The position numbers and the translations under genes were made by a program. Under the pieces are notes generated by a model. The model made no database searches and was not told the origin of the DNA. It saw only the letters and a list, made by a program, of their open reading frames with translations. Positions 1 through 17,827 of a stretch of 64,000 nt of DNA are shown here, in pieces; positions within the stretch are counted from its first letter, which is position 1, and each line of letters opens with the position of its first letter. Where the stretch lies: positions 81,640,050 to 81,704,049 of the forward strand of contig CM045729.1 in the NCBI GenBank assembly GCA_024760905.1. The letters run 5' to 3'. The stretch comes from Plotosus lineatus (taxonomy: Eukaryota > Chordata > Actinopteri > Siluriformes > Plotosidae).

Positions 1-681
1 TAACCTTCTGCAAGCTGTGCACTTCTCAAAGCTTAAACTCAAAAACATATGCAGTTGAGTGGGTGTAAGTGCAGTATCTGTAATTCTGTAAATCTGCAAT
101 TTTTTTTTTTTTTGCATTTTCAAATTAATAAGGTGGATGAGATTGTCCGAGGCCTGAGATAACAAGAGCGTGAGGTAGTGCTGGGTGGCACTACCTCACA
201 CAAGCCTGTTTTCTCTGGGGATGTGGCAGTCATGAGACACTGCCACACTCTTCTATTCCAAAGATGAAAATAAGAATCTGGGTGCATCAATGCACATGGC
301 ATGGAAGAGCGGTATGAAGTCAACATCTCGACCTGTGAAGTCCATGCATGTTTTCGCAGAACATTGCCAGGCCTCCTGCTGCGCAAACTATAATAACATG
401 GCTTCATAGTGCCTGTCGACGGTTCAGTTCTGGGTTCTATTAAAAATGCATGGCACAAAGAAACAATACCACGGAGAGTCAGTCAGCTGAACTGTATTAA
501 CAAGCAAGAATAGATGTAAAAAAAAAGTTCAAATTACAAAACTGCAACGATTCCTGTTCACGGTTCCAAAAACATTAAACATGTAAATAAAAAGAAAGGT
601 GACGACACACAATGATAAACATGCATCAATCCCAACGTTTGTTGAGTGTGTTGCAGTTATCACATTCTAACTTTGGTTATA

Positions 682-1470
682 CAGTAAAACCTCCGCTGAC
701 GAACGCTTAAGCTCACGAACTTTTCGCCTCAAGAACATTAAATTTGCGAGCATATAGTCTCTGCTGACGAACTAGTTTTCGGCGGACGAACCAAACCACG
801 CGTTCGAACAGCGCCACGGTGGCGGCCACGAGAAGCTGACGCACGCTCACGGCGTCACAGTTCGTCACCCCCTTTCTTTGAATGCGGAAGTGGTTTGTGT
901 TTGATAGACATTTTGGACCATATTGAGTGTACTTTTGCTATTATGGGACCGAAAAAGACCCCACCACAGGCGGAGATCATTGAAAAACACGAACGAGGTG
1001 TGCGTTTGTGTGACTTAGCGTCCCAGTACCAGTACGCTAAGTCTACCATTGCTCCCATCCTTAAGAACAGGGAAGCTATTAAGGGTGCGTGTGTGGCTAA
1101 GGGTGTTTCCAAACAGTAGGCGTTTCCAAACGCTCCTTCCAAACAGTAAGTCCCTCCCTCCCTCCTCCTCCCACTCCATTCCATCAAGCCATCAACTACC
1201 ATCACAAAGGTAAATAAAACCACTTTATTATACAGTACAGTTTATTTCTTTAATTACAATACAATAGCACATTTATTATACATAAAATAAGGTATATTTT
1301 TGTGTAGTTTTAAGGCTTATTTAGTAGAAAATTATGTTTTACGGGGACCTGGGAACGGATTATTCTCATTTTAATGGTTTCTTATGGAAAATAAATGTTC
1401 GGAAGACGAACTTTTCGCCTTACACACACTTTCTGGGAACCAATTATGTTCGTGAGCTGAGGTATCACTG
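682..1470 (+). mobile_element. Tigger/pogo-like non-autonomous DNA transposon
   Basis: A 789-bp element with imperfect terminal inverted repeats of about 23 bp (left begins CAGTAAAACCTCCGCTGACG, right end inverted begins CAGTGATACCTCAGCTCACG). It is flanked by TA at 680-681 and 1471-1472. The paralogous site near 47,226 is empty and holds a single TA. An open frame at 943-1119 begins MGPKKTPPQAEIIEKHERG and continues like the N-terminal helix-turn-helix (CENPB/Psq-type) of Tigger transposases, then stops. No DDE catalytic region remains, so the copy cannot encode a transposase. The element inserted into unit 1 after the segmental duplication, or was excised precisely from unit 2; the first is far more likely. 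Confidence 0.85.
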
Positions 1471-2510
1471 TATTTACAAATAATAGAAATGATCAGAAAA
1501 TCTTTGCTTTCTACTTTTCTTTATTCAATAAAGGTCGTGTGAATTAATAACTCAAATATTTATTTTGTACTCCCAACTTTTCTGAATATTAGCTTAGTCC
1601 TGTATTGGGAAAATATTTTTACAAAATATAGCGGAGTACACAAAGTGCAATTTAAATACCTTTAAGTTAACATAATCTTTCATTCATTCAAATTTACTGA
1701 ATCTAAATCCTACAGTTTAGCGGGTTGGCTGGAGCCTATCCCAGCCGCCAGTGTGCCAGCCAGTTAGTATACAGTCAAGAAAATGTGTTCCAGAATAGTG
1801 CGGTACAGGGAAATGTGTTCATTTAAATCATTGTTTATTAAACGAACAAATATACATTATTTTGTGAATATAATTAAAATATACTTAAATATAAATACAA
1901 TGAAACTAAATAAAATAATTTTTGTGCTACAGATGATTCAAATATACCACTAATACATTTAAATATACTTCTTTAGTAACCGCAATGATTAAAAGTGTTT
2001 AAAAATTGTTTACCGGTGGTGATACTATTGGATATTGTTTAGGTCTAAAGGTAAACAAAACAAACCCCCCAAAATAAATAATGAACTATTTATCAGTAGA
2101 GAGCGAGAAGAGGAAAATGACAACATTAATGTTAAGTGTATGGTAGATGAGTGTTTAAAGTGCACTCAGTGTATCTCCAGGTTCACTCACATTCTCGATC
2201 TTCTACGTAGGAAATATTCTTTACTACGACACTCATTAAACTCGGGAATTGAACTGACACCCTTTCGATTTTCTCCCTATCACTGCACCTGTCTTCAATA
2301 TTAAATATTTCTCATAACAGTTCAGAAACTAACTTTAAAATTAAACTGGAACATCAAAGTGTTTGTGCGCTACACACAGATCAGTTAATATATTTACTAT
2401 TTCTAGATGATCTTGACGTCCATGACGCTCCTACTGACTAAAGTTTATGGATTTGGAGATAAAATGAGTCAGTTTATAATCTGCTGGACTTGAAGCCGAG
2501 TATTTAGATG

Positions 2511-7956
<5,446 letters not shown>

Positions 7957-8419
7957 GACAGATGAGTGGCTGAAGGGGCGGGAAAATAACAATTTTAAGT
8001 ACAAAATAAATGCCTGTAGGTGTTTAATTCAAAGTGATTTATTTGTATTATGTCTCAACTGGGTTAATCTTACATAGTCCTAGTCTGGTACATCTTCCTC
8101 ACAGCGATCTCAGAGCATATCCAGAATGCTATACTTCTTCCGAGCATACCCTTCAACAATTACAGTCACCTAACTATTGACTTCCCATCACATATCTCTG
8201 CCATGCTCTGCACACATGACTCCCATCAGTTTTTATCTGAACTATATAATTACTCTGTTTGATGCTCAGTGTGAACTACAGCTATTGTATCTGTTGCCTG
8301 GGCACGGGGAGGTTGTTCTTTCCATTTCTTCTCGGGGTTTTGATATTTGCCTACCTTTTGTTTTTATTATTTTTATTATTATCTACCTGATCAATTGATC
8401 CCCATTTTGGACGAACAAC

Positions 8420-9540
8420 CATACATCGTTGGGCATAAGAAGATGCAATTTTATATTTGTAAACCATAACACTTGAGCACAGTTAAAGGAATATAGAAAA
8501 TAAAATTTGTGAGGAATTCCATGTTTATGTATCACATGATCTATATTTGTGCACTTAATTGAGATTAAACCAGTGGCTTTGAAACTATAGGTAGCAGACT
8601 ACGCAGAGGTCAAGAAGCCATTTGGAACATAATCATTGCTGAATGTATTTAGATGTTTTTGTTTGTTTTGTTTTGCTTGTTTTGTTTTGGGTGTTTTTTT
8701 GCACCCTAGGCTTTTGACTCATCGGGTTGGCACTTATCCCAGTTTCTGTAGGATGATGCGACAATTGACTTGCATTCCCAGTACTTGAACTGATACCTAT
8801 TTAAATTACTGGGTAGACAGAGGCAAACTTGTGGTTAAGACCGTGCCCAGGGTTCGCATGCTCACCCCACAGTGGGGATCTTAACAGGGATCAGTGATTC
8901 AAACCATCGTCCGGCATGTTGCATTATTCTCCATGATAACCTGCAGCTGCCTTAATCGCACATTAACGCTAATGACACTAGGAACCCCTGAATTCCCTAA
9001 CCGCTTACTATCACACAGAAATACTCACAAACCGTATGGATTAAAATGCCAATTTTTCCTTCTAGCACCACACAAATCAAATAAACTACCAATAAGCAAA
9101 CCTGTCTTTTTTGTAATATGGTACAGAATCCAGATAGGTAGCCAGGTTTGTTCTTTAAACAGTAAATTTAAACTCAAGGTGAGATGTTTCTACTCAGCCA
9201 TATACTAGTATTTATTTTATTTATTTCATGTCCTCATAGATTTACATCTGTTCTTTATTCTCTAATGATATAATAATAATCTTTGTTCTCTGGTGTATCA
9301 TTCTGTCTGCTCCCTGACTTTGCTTTTAGATTTTTGCTCAAATGACCTCGACAGATCTAAGGATCACCGGGAGGGCAGTGTGATGTCGAATCATGTCATG
9401 CTGCACTTATGAATTTCATTATCAGTGGGATATTCGAGATTCTCCTACATTCTCTTGATTAGCAGACCCGGCTGGAGTGAGCTCCCATGTTCTTAAGGTC
9501 TGTGCCTCCAAGCTCTCCGGAGACTAACCTTACATCTTCA
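8420..9540. other. Intergenic, relic SINE only
   Basis: No gene is visible. A decayed SINE-C (minus) lies at about 8690-8930, recognised from its similarity to 48,150-48,400 (for example 'GGACAGAGGCAAACTTGTGG'-type text and 'TGCCCAGG'). The remainder is AT-rich. Homology with unit 2 ends at 8419. Confidence 0.6.
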
Positions 9541-9554
9541 CAATGAGCCTGATG

Positions 9555-9701
9555 AGCGTGTGTGTGCATGCGTGTGTGTATGTATGTGTGTGTGTGAGTG
9601 TGTGTGTGCATGTGTGTGTGTGTGTGTGTGTGTGCGAGCCTGATGAGCGTGTGTGTGCATGCGTGTGTGTATGTATGTGTGTGTGTGAGTGTGTGTGTGT
9701 G

Positions 9702-9768
<67 letters not shown>

Positions 9769-9836
9769 ATGTGTGCATGTGTGTGCATGTGTGTGTGCAT
9801 GTGTGTGTGTGTGCGTGTGTGTGCGTGTGTGCTGGC
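9555..9836. repeat. Compound (TG)n microsatellite
   Basis: About 280 bp of (TG)n interrupted by GCATG and GAGTG variants. A block of about 100 bp (beginning GAGCCTGATGAGCGTGTGTG) occurs twice, at 9545 and 9636, so the tract includes a small tandem duplication. The open frames across it are low-complexity artefacts. Confidence 0.95.
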
Positions 9837-9849
9837 ACTGTGAACGGCT

Positions 9850-10797
9850 GTCAGTTGAACTAGGCTCCAGCTTTCCTCAAATAAACAGTTCAGTGAATAA
9901 CTCAATAAATGAGATTCAGCTATACTTCTTCCTTTATTCAAAGCTTTTAATGTTTTCCAGAAAATGGGCTGATTGACTTTCCTTCTCTTTGTTTTTTTTT
10001 TTTTTTTTTGTGCTCTAGGAATATAGAGCTTTCAGATTTGCCAACGTAAGCCTAAAAGATGCGATATTCAACAAACCTGTGTTTTGTTTGCACATGGTTT
10101 TCTTTGGAGTCTAATGAAGTTTAAAAGTCAGCCCTGGATGGCCAAAGAGGACCCTCTGATTAATTTTTATAGCCCCTTCTTTTGTGTTGGACCAAATATG
10201 CGGAATGACTTATCAAAAATAAAAAGCACTCCACCAGTCTTGAAAGGTTTATACAGAGATATACATAGTACCAAGCTGATGGGGATTCCTCACTGCAGTA
10301 CCTTCAATTACCTTTCACTTACAGCTGGGATTATTTTCAACAGTCTGATTGGCCATCTGAAGGCACCTGTAAGAAAGCCCAGGTCAACCTGAGCAGGATG
10401 CTTTTGCATTACACATTCACTTTGTTGACTGTTGAAGAGTGAGTGTATGTGTTATGATGCTGGATAACCCACAATGTGCCAGCTTTGAAACTCAAACATT
10501 TTTTTTTATAAATATTGTGCAGTCAGGAGGTTTGAAATTGGTAGAGAATAATCCCAACACACACACAGGGCAGGAATGAAAACAAAAGGTGGTCCCACAA
10601 ACTACTGACACAATGGGATGATCCTTTAACCATCACAGTGATTCTGGGTTTCCCCTGCAACTACTGCAATTATATCTTAAATTTGGCAATTGAACAAATA
10701 CAACTTGATTTTTTTTTTTTAATTCGTGGCTTCATTTAAGACAATTCATTGATCCATATAATCTATTAGTGCTCTTGTTGGCTGAGGGAATTTGCCC
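9850..10797. other. Intergenic, nothing recognised
   Basis: AT-rich sequence with short poly-T runs (9990-10,008 and 10,708-10,720). The frame at 10,084-10,392 has no recognisable domain and no splice context. I see no repeat family I can name. Confidence 0.5.
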
Positions 10798-10818
10798 TAG
10801 GAGATAAAGTGACCGTTA

Positions 10819-12312
10819 CATTACAGATATCTTCTTTCTTCTTTTCCTTTTGGTTGTTCCCTTCAGCGGTCGCCACAGCAAATCATCTGTCTCCATCTCG
10901 CCCTGTCCTCTGCATCTTTTTCTCTTACTCCAACGACCTTCATGTCTTCCTTCACCACATCCATAAATTTCTTCTTTGGTCTTCCTCTGGGCCTTCTGCC
11001 TGGTAGTTCCAACCTCAACATCCTACTGCCAATATATTCACTATTCCTCCTCTGTACATGTCCAAACCATCTCAATCTAGCCTTTCTGAATTTGTCTCCA
11101 AAACATCTTAGATGGTCTGTCCCTCTGATGTATTCATTTTTGATCCCATTCATCCTCATTACTCCCTGAGCGAACCTCAACATTTTCATCTCCGCTACCT
11201 CCAGCTCTGCCTCCTGTCTTTTCCTCAGCGTCACTGTTTCTAAAGCCATACAACATCACTGTCCTCATCACCGTCTTGTACACTTTTCCGTTCATTTTTG
11301 CTGATACTCTCCTATTGCACATCACACCGGACACTTTTCTCCAACCATGCCAACCTGCCTACACTTTCCATTGCTCTTGATTGTTGAGCCTAAATACTTA
11401 AAATCCTCCACCTTCCTTATCTGTGCTCCCTGTTACCTCACCGTTTCTCTTGGGTCCTTCTCATTCACACACATGTATTCTGATTTACTTAAGCTAACCT
11501 TCATTCCTCTCCTTTCCAAGGCATACCTCCACCTCTCCAGATTTTCCTCCACTTGTTCTCTGCTCTCACTACAGATCACAATGTCATCTGCAAACATCAT
11601 AGTCCATGGAGATTCTTGCCTAACCTCGTCTGTCAGCCTGTCCATCACCATCGCAAACAAGAAGGGGCTCAGAGCTGATCCTTGATGCAGTCCCACCTCC
11701 ACCTTGAATTCGTCGGTCACACAGACAGCACACCTCACCACTGTCTTACATCTCTCATACATGTCCTGCACCACTCCAACATACTTCTCTGCCACTCCAG
11801 ACTTCCTCATGCAATTCCACAGTTCTTCTCTTGGCACCCTACCATATGCTTTTTCCAGATCCACAAAGGCACAATGCAGCTCCCTCTGACCTTCTCTGTA
11901 CTTCTCTATTAACATCCTCAAAGCAAACACTGCATCTGTGGTGCTCTTTCTTGGCATGAAACCAAACACAAATGCTGACCTCTGCCCTTAGTCTAGCTTC
12001 CACTGATTTTTCCCATAACTTCATCGTATGGCTCATCAACTTTATCCCCCTGTAGTTGCCACAACTCTGCACGTCTCCCTTGTTCTTAAAAATGGGCACC
12101 AGCACACTTCTCTTAGATTCCTCCGGCATCTGCTCACTCTCTGAGACCTTGTTGAATGTTCTTGTCAGAAAATCTACTGCCTTTCCATTCGTCATCCTCT
12201 TCAGTACCCTCCTCACCTCACCCTTACTAATCTTTGCTACTTGCTGCTCCTTAACGGTCATCTCTTCTACTCTTTTTCTCTCTCTCATTTTCCTCATTCA
12301 TCATCACTGTAA
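10819..12312 (-). mobile_element. RTE LINE, 5'-truncated, with 21-bp TSD
   Basis: Minus-strand RTE copy flanked by a perfect 21-bp target duplication at 10,798-10,818 and 12,313-12,333. The 3' end (CTTTCTTCTTTTCCTTTTGG on plus) is complete. Frames 12,297-11,839, 11,969-11,433 and 11,249-10,863 cover the RT ([42 protein letters not shown]) and the C-terminal region. A deletion of about 55 bp removes the DDIPVEVWKC segment near 12,180, and frameshifts are present. The endonuclease region is absent because of 5' truncation. Confidence 0.93.
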
Positions 12313-12333
12313 TAGGAGATAAAGTGACCGTTA

Positions 12334-13149
12334 TACTACAAACATCAAGTTGTGAATTACTGACAAAAAAAGAGAACCCTTTGTGGTTATACCATAAGTG
12401 ATAGAGGTAGGTTATGAAGGTACGCAAACCAATAAGGGTGATGTTTTTCGAGTATAAGCCTCAGTCGCATGACTCTGGAGACAGAGAGGAGGCTCCTGAG
12501 TCTCTGGCAACAAGAATTTTTTAGCGGGCACGGCTGGTACCTGAGGCTGATAGATTCACTCAGACCATCTCTCAGCAACCGAGAGAGCACAGGTTACATA
12601 CTTACTGGGTTGATTTGTAAATGTGTTCTCACATCGGACTGGTCACACTAATCTCTGAGAGCACCATATCGCGACTCTTCCGGGTGTGTTTTTACAGAGC
12701 CACCCATATGGATTCCCTGAGTTCAGGAGAACTGAGGTTTGGGATAAACTCAGGGTGTGCTATGCTCAACATGGGGTAATTACCTGTAACGGCTGCTACG
12801 ACCTGCGCCCTCATTAAAGTTAAATTTTCCTTGTAGTGTTCAAGCTATGACTACCTTAAATGAGACTGTGTAAAGGCCATGTATGATGACGTGAGACCAA
12901 GACAGGGCCAACAACACATGTGGTTGAGTCCATGAAGACCAGACACACAATATGTTAACTAACTGGTTGTAGTCCCTTTCTAAATTGAAGTGAAATTTCT
13001 ATTTTGCTAAAATAATACACAGGATACGCGAAGTGTTGTCCATTCTTCTAAAAGGTGGTGCAGTATAGTCCGGTTTATATCACTGCAGGGGGGAAGGCAT
13101 GAGGTATGTTTGAGCCCGATTTTGTGTTCATACAAATGATTTACAGCAA
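12334..13149. other. Intergenic, nothing recognised
   Basis: No gene or named repeat is recognised. The frames at 12,387-12,651 overlap on both strands without domains. The composition is ordinary. Confidence 0.5.
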
Positions 13150-13340
13150 AAGTTACAAAAGTGATTCAAAACAAGCAGCAGTGGTTCAGGGGTTATGGCT
13201 CTGGTTTGCTTACCAGAAGATTATGAGTCCCACTACTACCAACCTGCCATTGTTGGGCCCTTGTGAAAGGTCCTTAGCACTCACCTTCTTAGTTGTATAG
13301 ATGAGAAAAATGTAAATCGCTCTTAAAGCGTATTCCATTA
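13150..13340 (+). mobile_element. tRNA-derived SINE (SINE-D), 3'-truncated
   Basis: The head GCAGTGGTTCAGGGGTTATG, then ATGAGTCCCACTACTACC and TTGTTGGGCCCTTGTGAAAG, is typical of a fish SINE that normally ends in 'GTAAGTCGCTCTGGATAAG'. Here the end is 'GTAAATCGCTCTTAAAGCG', truncated. The same family in inverse orientation hosts the RTE insertion near 15.4-16.8 kb. Confidence 0.7.
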
Positions 13341-13840
13341 TTTCAAGGACACATGTTCGGAAAATGTATCAGAATTTTATATACTTGTACTGAATCACTA
13401 TGGACATGAAGTTTATATTACCGTAGTCATAACTCCAGGACCAAGCCTGATCTCGACTGCAACAATGCTGAATCACAGCCAATAATGTCATTATTATAAT
13501 TATCTAAGAGAGACAGTTCAACTTACGGAAAAATATATTTTCTTCCAACAGAAACCAATTATATTGACGAATATATTTTCCTTTTATACGTTAATGATTT
13601 TTTATGATTGTTAGTAATTCTTAAATGGTTTTGAATGGTTATTTAATCTATTTTTCATGAAAGTTTAAAAAATATTATTTATATAGCGAGTTTTAGATTA
13701 TGTAATGTAATGAATCAGTGGTTGTAGTCTAAGTTTATAAAACCGTAGTGTGCTGACTCTATTTAGAATTATGAATCACCAGCTGGCATAAAAATATACA
13801 GCAAGATAAAAAAAATATAAATAAAGAAAAAAATAAATAA

Positions 13841-13841
13841 T

Positions 13842-13924
<83 letters not shown>

Positions 13925-13925
13925 C
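13841..13925. repeat. (GATA)n microsatellite
   Basis: About 20 GATA units without interruption. Confidence 0.97.
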
Positions 13926-14985
13926 ATTTTAATTAGTATTCTAATTAAAAATGTATTTTTATTTTTTCCATTAAGCCGTGAGCACAGATATTTACTAAAT
14001 CATTCTTGATCCCAAATGAGAAGCTCTATAAAACATTTCCCTTCGTGAGTGTTTAGAAGTAACGGAAGTAACATTAGTACTCGTATTTGAGAATAATATG
14101 TATAAGTGAGATGACTGAAAGTCATACCTGAAGGCTAAGGAAGGAGGTCTATCAGTGCCGTATCTATTATCAATCTTCGTCTTCCAGAGATGGTTTAATG
14201 CTTCAAACAACCTGAGTCATTATTTATGTTCTTTTAACCTAATGATTAAATGAAAACCTCCTCCTCCTCCTCCTCCTCCTCCTCCTCTTCCTCCTTTTTT
14301 ATTTTACTAAACAGATTAGATGTAAATCATTGAGATGGACAGGGCACGACTAAAAAAAAAATAACAAAACAAAAGAAAAGCCCAAATGAACAAGTGGAGG
14401 TGTTTAGAAAAGTGTCTTCAGTTATTCCTTTATAAATATGTCCACTGCGTCTTTCTTTCTTTCTTTTGATGAATACAGCCTCATTCTTGTTCTTACTCAT
14501 GTTTGTGTGATCTAGAATATAGTTTGTGGAGATGTTTCTGTGGAAGTCTAGGGTGAGTTTGGAATCAAAGCGTGTCGCAGTCTCTGTGATGGATTTGGTG
14601 CTGTAGTGATGTGTCTGATTCCCATCACACACTCGTACAGGTTTCACTGTTTACTGCACACCTTCAATAATGGGGTGTATCTGGGGAGGAAAGGCAGGGA
14701 CAGAAGATCAGATGGCCAGTGAGTTGAAGCGTAATATTGGTCTAGACATAATTCAGGGTGATATCAGCTTTATAGGACAGGCCACAACAGGTTGAATTGA
14801 AGGTAGAGTAAACAGAGCAGAGAGATGTGATGAGAAAGTATTTATAACAGATATCGTATAACCTTGATTTTGTGATTCGGACATTGCCAATGCTTAACAT
14901 GTCTCTTTAATAGGTGTTAAGACCAGGAGTATATTATGCTAAAGAAAGAAAAAAAAAAGGTTACGGTCAGCAGGTAAGAAATCAA
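13926..14985. other. Intergenic with (CCT)n tract
   Basis: No supported gene. A (CCT)n tract lies at 14,257-14,294. Minus frames at 13,995-14,210 and 14,327-14,647 show no known domain. Because the downstream exon remnant at 14,990 belongs to an exon family on the minus strand, decayed parts of that family may extend here, but I cannot show it. Confidence 0.45.
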
Positions 14986-14989
14986 GGTA

Positions 14990-15200
14990 TTTTAATTTGA
15001 CTCGGTGACCTTCAGCGTTCTTGTTCTATTTGGTTATAAACCCACTTGTACATGTGTCGTCCTTCAGATAAAAAGACTTATTCAAACCTCTCTGTCCCTT
15101 TTGTCCTAATTTACATTAAATCCGATAAAAACAAAATCACATTGACCGGCACACATGCGGATCAGAGGACAAAGGTATGACATTTAGTGTGATAGGGTGA
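14990..15200 (-). pseudogene. Decayed third copy of unrecognised terminal exon
   Basis: Aligns by eye with the terminal exons at 37,428-37,545 and 59,756-59,873. Shared plus-strand words are GTGACCTTCAG, TGTCCTTCAG-type text and CTCTGTCCCTTTTGTCCT. In this copy the frame that is open in the other two meets a stop after about nine codons, and indels follow. The acceptor AG before GACAAAAGGG is kept. It is a pseudogene copy outside the main duplication. Confidence 0.65.
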
Positions 15201-15349
15201 CATTTTAGTGGCTATATGTTTTCTCAGTACACTGCAAGAAAAGTGGGATATAATCAGTAAAATATGCATGTTAACAGCTGTGTACTGGATGTTCTAGGTG
15301 GCATAGAAAACCTCAAGGAACTGCCAGGAATTGGCATGCACTTTAAATC

Positions 15350-16795
15350 ACAGTATTTGGCAGACACTCTGATGCAGAGTCTTCTTCTTTTCCTTTTGGC
15401 TGTTCCCTTCAGGGGTCGCCACAGCAAATGATCTGCCTCCATCTCTCCCTATCCTCTGCATCTTCTACTCTTACTCCAACGACCTTCATGTCCGGCTTCA
15501 CCATATCCATAAATCTTCTCTTTGGTCTTCCTCTAGGCCTTCTGCCTGGTAGTTCCAACCTCAGCATCCTACGACCAATATACTCAATATCCCAGATCTG
15601 TGTGTGTATGTGTATGTACAAACCATCTCAATCTAGCCTCTCTGACTTTGTCTCCAAAACATCTAACATGTGCTGTCCCTCTGATGTACTCATTTCTGAT
15701 CCTATCCATCCTCGTTACTCCCAAAGAGAACCTCAACATTTTCATCTCTGCTACCTCCAACTCTGACTCCTGTCTTTTCCCCCGGGCCACTGTCTCTAAA
15801 CCATACAACATCGCTGGCCTCATCACCGTCTTGTACACTTTTCCCTTCATTCTTGCCGATACTCTCCTATCACACATCACACCGGACACTTTTCTCCATC
15901 CATTCCAACCTGCCTGCACACGCTTCTTCACCTCTTTTCCACACTTTCCATTGCTCTGGATTGTTGAGTCTAAGTACTTAAAATCCTCCACCTTCTTTAT
16001 CTCTTCTCCCTGTAACCTCACCGTTCCTCTTGGGTCCTTGTCGTTCACACACATGTATTCTGTCCTACTGAGACTCACCTTCATTCCCCCCCCTTTCCAG
16101 GGCATACCTCCACCTCTCTAGATTTTCCTCCACTTGTTCTCTGCTCTCACTACAGCTCACGATGTCACCTGCAAACATCATAGTCCATGGAGATTCTTGT
16201 CTAACCTCGTCTGTCAGCCTGTCCATCACCATAGCAAACAAGAAGGGGCTGAGAGCTGACCCTTGATGCAGTCCCATCTCCACCTTGAACTCTTCTGTCA
16301 CACCGACAGCACACCTCACCACTGTCTTACATCTCTCATACATGTCCTGCACCACTCTAACATACTTCTCTGCCACTCCAGACTTCCTCAATCAATACCA
16401 CAGTTCTTCTCTCGGCACCCTGTCATATGCTTTCTCCATATACACAAAGGCACAATGCAGCTCCTTCTGACCTTCTCTGTACTTCTCTATTAACATCCTC
16501 AAAGCAAACACTGCATCTGTGGTGCTCTTTCTTGGCATGAAACCAAACTGTTGTTCACAAATGCTGACCTCTGCCCTTAGTCTAGCTTCCACTATTCTCT
16601 CCCATAACTTCATTGTATGGCTCATCAACTTTAACACTCTGATGCAGAGTGACTTACAATTATGATTTTTATACAATTGAGGGTTAAGGGCCTTGCTCAA
16701 GGGCCCAACAGTGGTGATAGTGGGGATTGAACCACTGAGCATCAGATCAATAACTCTTCACATTAACCTCCAGGCCACCACGGCCAGATCTAAAG
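15350..16795 (-). mobile_element. SINE-D (minus) split by an RTE LINE
   Basis: Pieces at 15,350-15,380 and 16,634-16,795 form one inverse SINE-D. It reads TTTGGCAGACACTCTGATGC, then GGGTTAAGGGCCTTGCTCAA, then GGGGATTGAACCACTGAGCA (inverse B box). The RTE LINE at 15,381-16,633 interrupts it. Confidence 0.75.
15381..16633 (-). mobile_element. RTE LINE, 5'-truncated, with 17-bp TSD
   Basis: Perfect 17-bp target duplication ACACTCTGATGCAGAGT at 15,364-15,380 and 16,634-16,650. Minus frames 16,742-16,392, 16,391-16,065, 16,105-15,584 and 15,621-15,409 cover RT motifs [38 protein letters not shown] and MMFAGDIVSC (the FADD motif mutated to FAGD), then the C-terminal region. A short (TG)n/TATG insertion at about 15,595-15,615 replaces part of the RRDSEYIG region. 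It is inactive. Confidence 0.93.
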
Positions 16796-17521
16796 ACCTC
16801 ATCAAAGATTTTCACAGAAGTCCTAAAATGTAGATGAAGAGAACCCAGTTGCATAAATGAGACCAAAATAGTTTACCTGGTCATTTATTTACTGAGGCGA
16901 CATGATGGTGTAGTAGTTAGCATGTTCACAGCAGGAAGGTCATGTGTTTGATTCCCAGCTCGGGTGTTTCTGCGCAGTTTCCATGTTCTCCCCGAGCTTG
17001 CATGAGTTTCCTCCAGTTTCCTCGCAGAGTGCAAAAACATTCACAGTAGGTTAATTGGCTGTTCCAAATGGCTCCCGAGTTTGAATGAGTCTGTGTGAAT
17101 GTTGGCCCTGCGATGGCCTGGTGAGCTGTCCAGAGTGTACCCTGCCCTCGCCTACAGTTGGCTGAGATGGGCGCCAACCTCCCTGTGACTCTAATTAGGA
17201 TTAATTGGTTCAGAACATGAATGAATGAAACTTCTCTTTAGTCCAGAGTGTTATTTACTGAGGAAATGACCTTTTTACAGAAATAATAACAAATAAACAT
17301 TTCCTGAAACTTTTGATCAGTCCAGCACATGAAAATGTGTGAAATTTTAGTCGATTCCTCTGGACAGAACTGCTTCAAGTCTGGGATGTTGCATTTGTTT
17401 TCTGACTGAGTCACTGCTGTCCGAAGAACATCCAGGCAGTGGTTCAGCAAACTCCAGAAAATGGCACCTACTAATTGTGTAATAATTTCATTATAATGTT
17501 CTTCAACACAAAATTACAATA

Positions 17522-17602
<81 letters not shown>

Positions 17603-17827
17603 CTCATGATGTACAGTGCATGATAGCATGAAAAGATTTCGAGAATGTGGCGAAATCTCTATTCACATGCGACAAGGTTGAAAATCAATATTTTTATTGC
17701 CGTGATCTTCGAACTGTCAAGGCGACATTGCATGAAAAACAGGCATGAATCTGTCATAGAAATCAGCACAGAGGCTCAGGAACACTTCCAGATATCATTG
17801 TCTAAAAGCACAGTGTTCAGAGATGTG
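16795..17827. mobile_element. Tc1-like remnants split by SINE and (AT)n
   Basis: 16,795-16,897 and 17,251-17,470 carry Tc1-like terminal and internal sequence; the words GTCCTAAAATGTAGATGAAG and GAGAACCCAGTTGCATAAAT recur at 31,230 and 53,180. SINE-B at 16,898-17,250 interrupts it. An (AT)n tract lies at 17,517-17,600. On the plus strand 17,605-17,827 encodes a Tc1-like transposase piece in two frames (KRFRECGEIS-type, then RRHCMKNRHESVIEIS), cut by the Gypsy LTR at 17,828. Confidence 0.65.
16898..17250 (+). mobile_element. SINE-B, complete, with 13-bp TSD
   Basis: The head CGACATGATGGTGTAGTAGT has a tRNA-like A box. A degenerate B box lies in GTGTTTGATTCCCAGCTCG. The 3' end is the tail typical of this family (CCTGCGATGGCCTGGTGAGC, then CTAATTAGGATTAATTGG and a GAAT tract). 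TTATTTACTGAGG occurs at 16,885-16,897 and 17,251-17,263, giving the target duplication. Confidence 0.82.

Noticed and set aside
120..458. Minus-strand open frame shared with 46,606-47,007
   Set aside because: It is similar in both units only because the region is duplicated. There is no domain, no splice context and no recognisable relative, so it is not called as a gene.
9459..9976. Several open frames of Cys-Val or His-Thr repeats
   Set aside because: They are translations of the (TG)n/(CA)n tract in different frames. The same applies to frames at 41,396-41,578, 44,775-45,021, 33,070-33,309 and 38,071-38,259.
10942..11912. Plus-strand open frames over RTE copies (also at 15,428-16,121 and 43,431-44,201)
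   Set aside because: They lie antisense to RTE RT coding sequence and have no known domain. They are shadows of the LINE.
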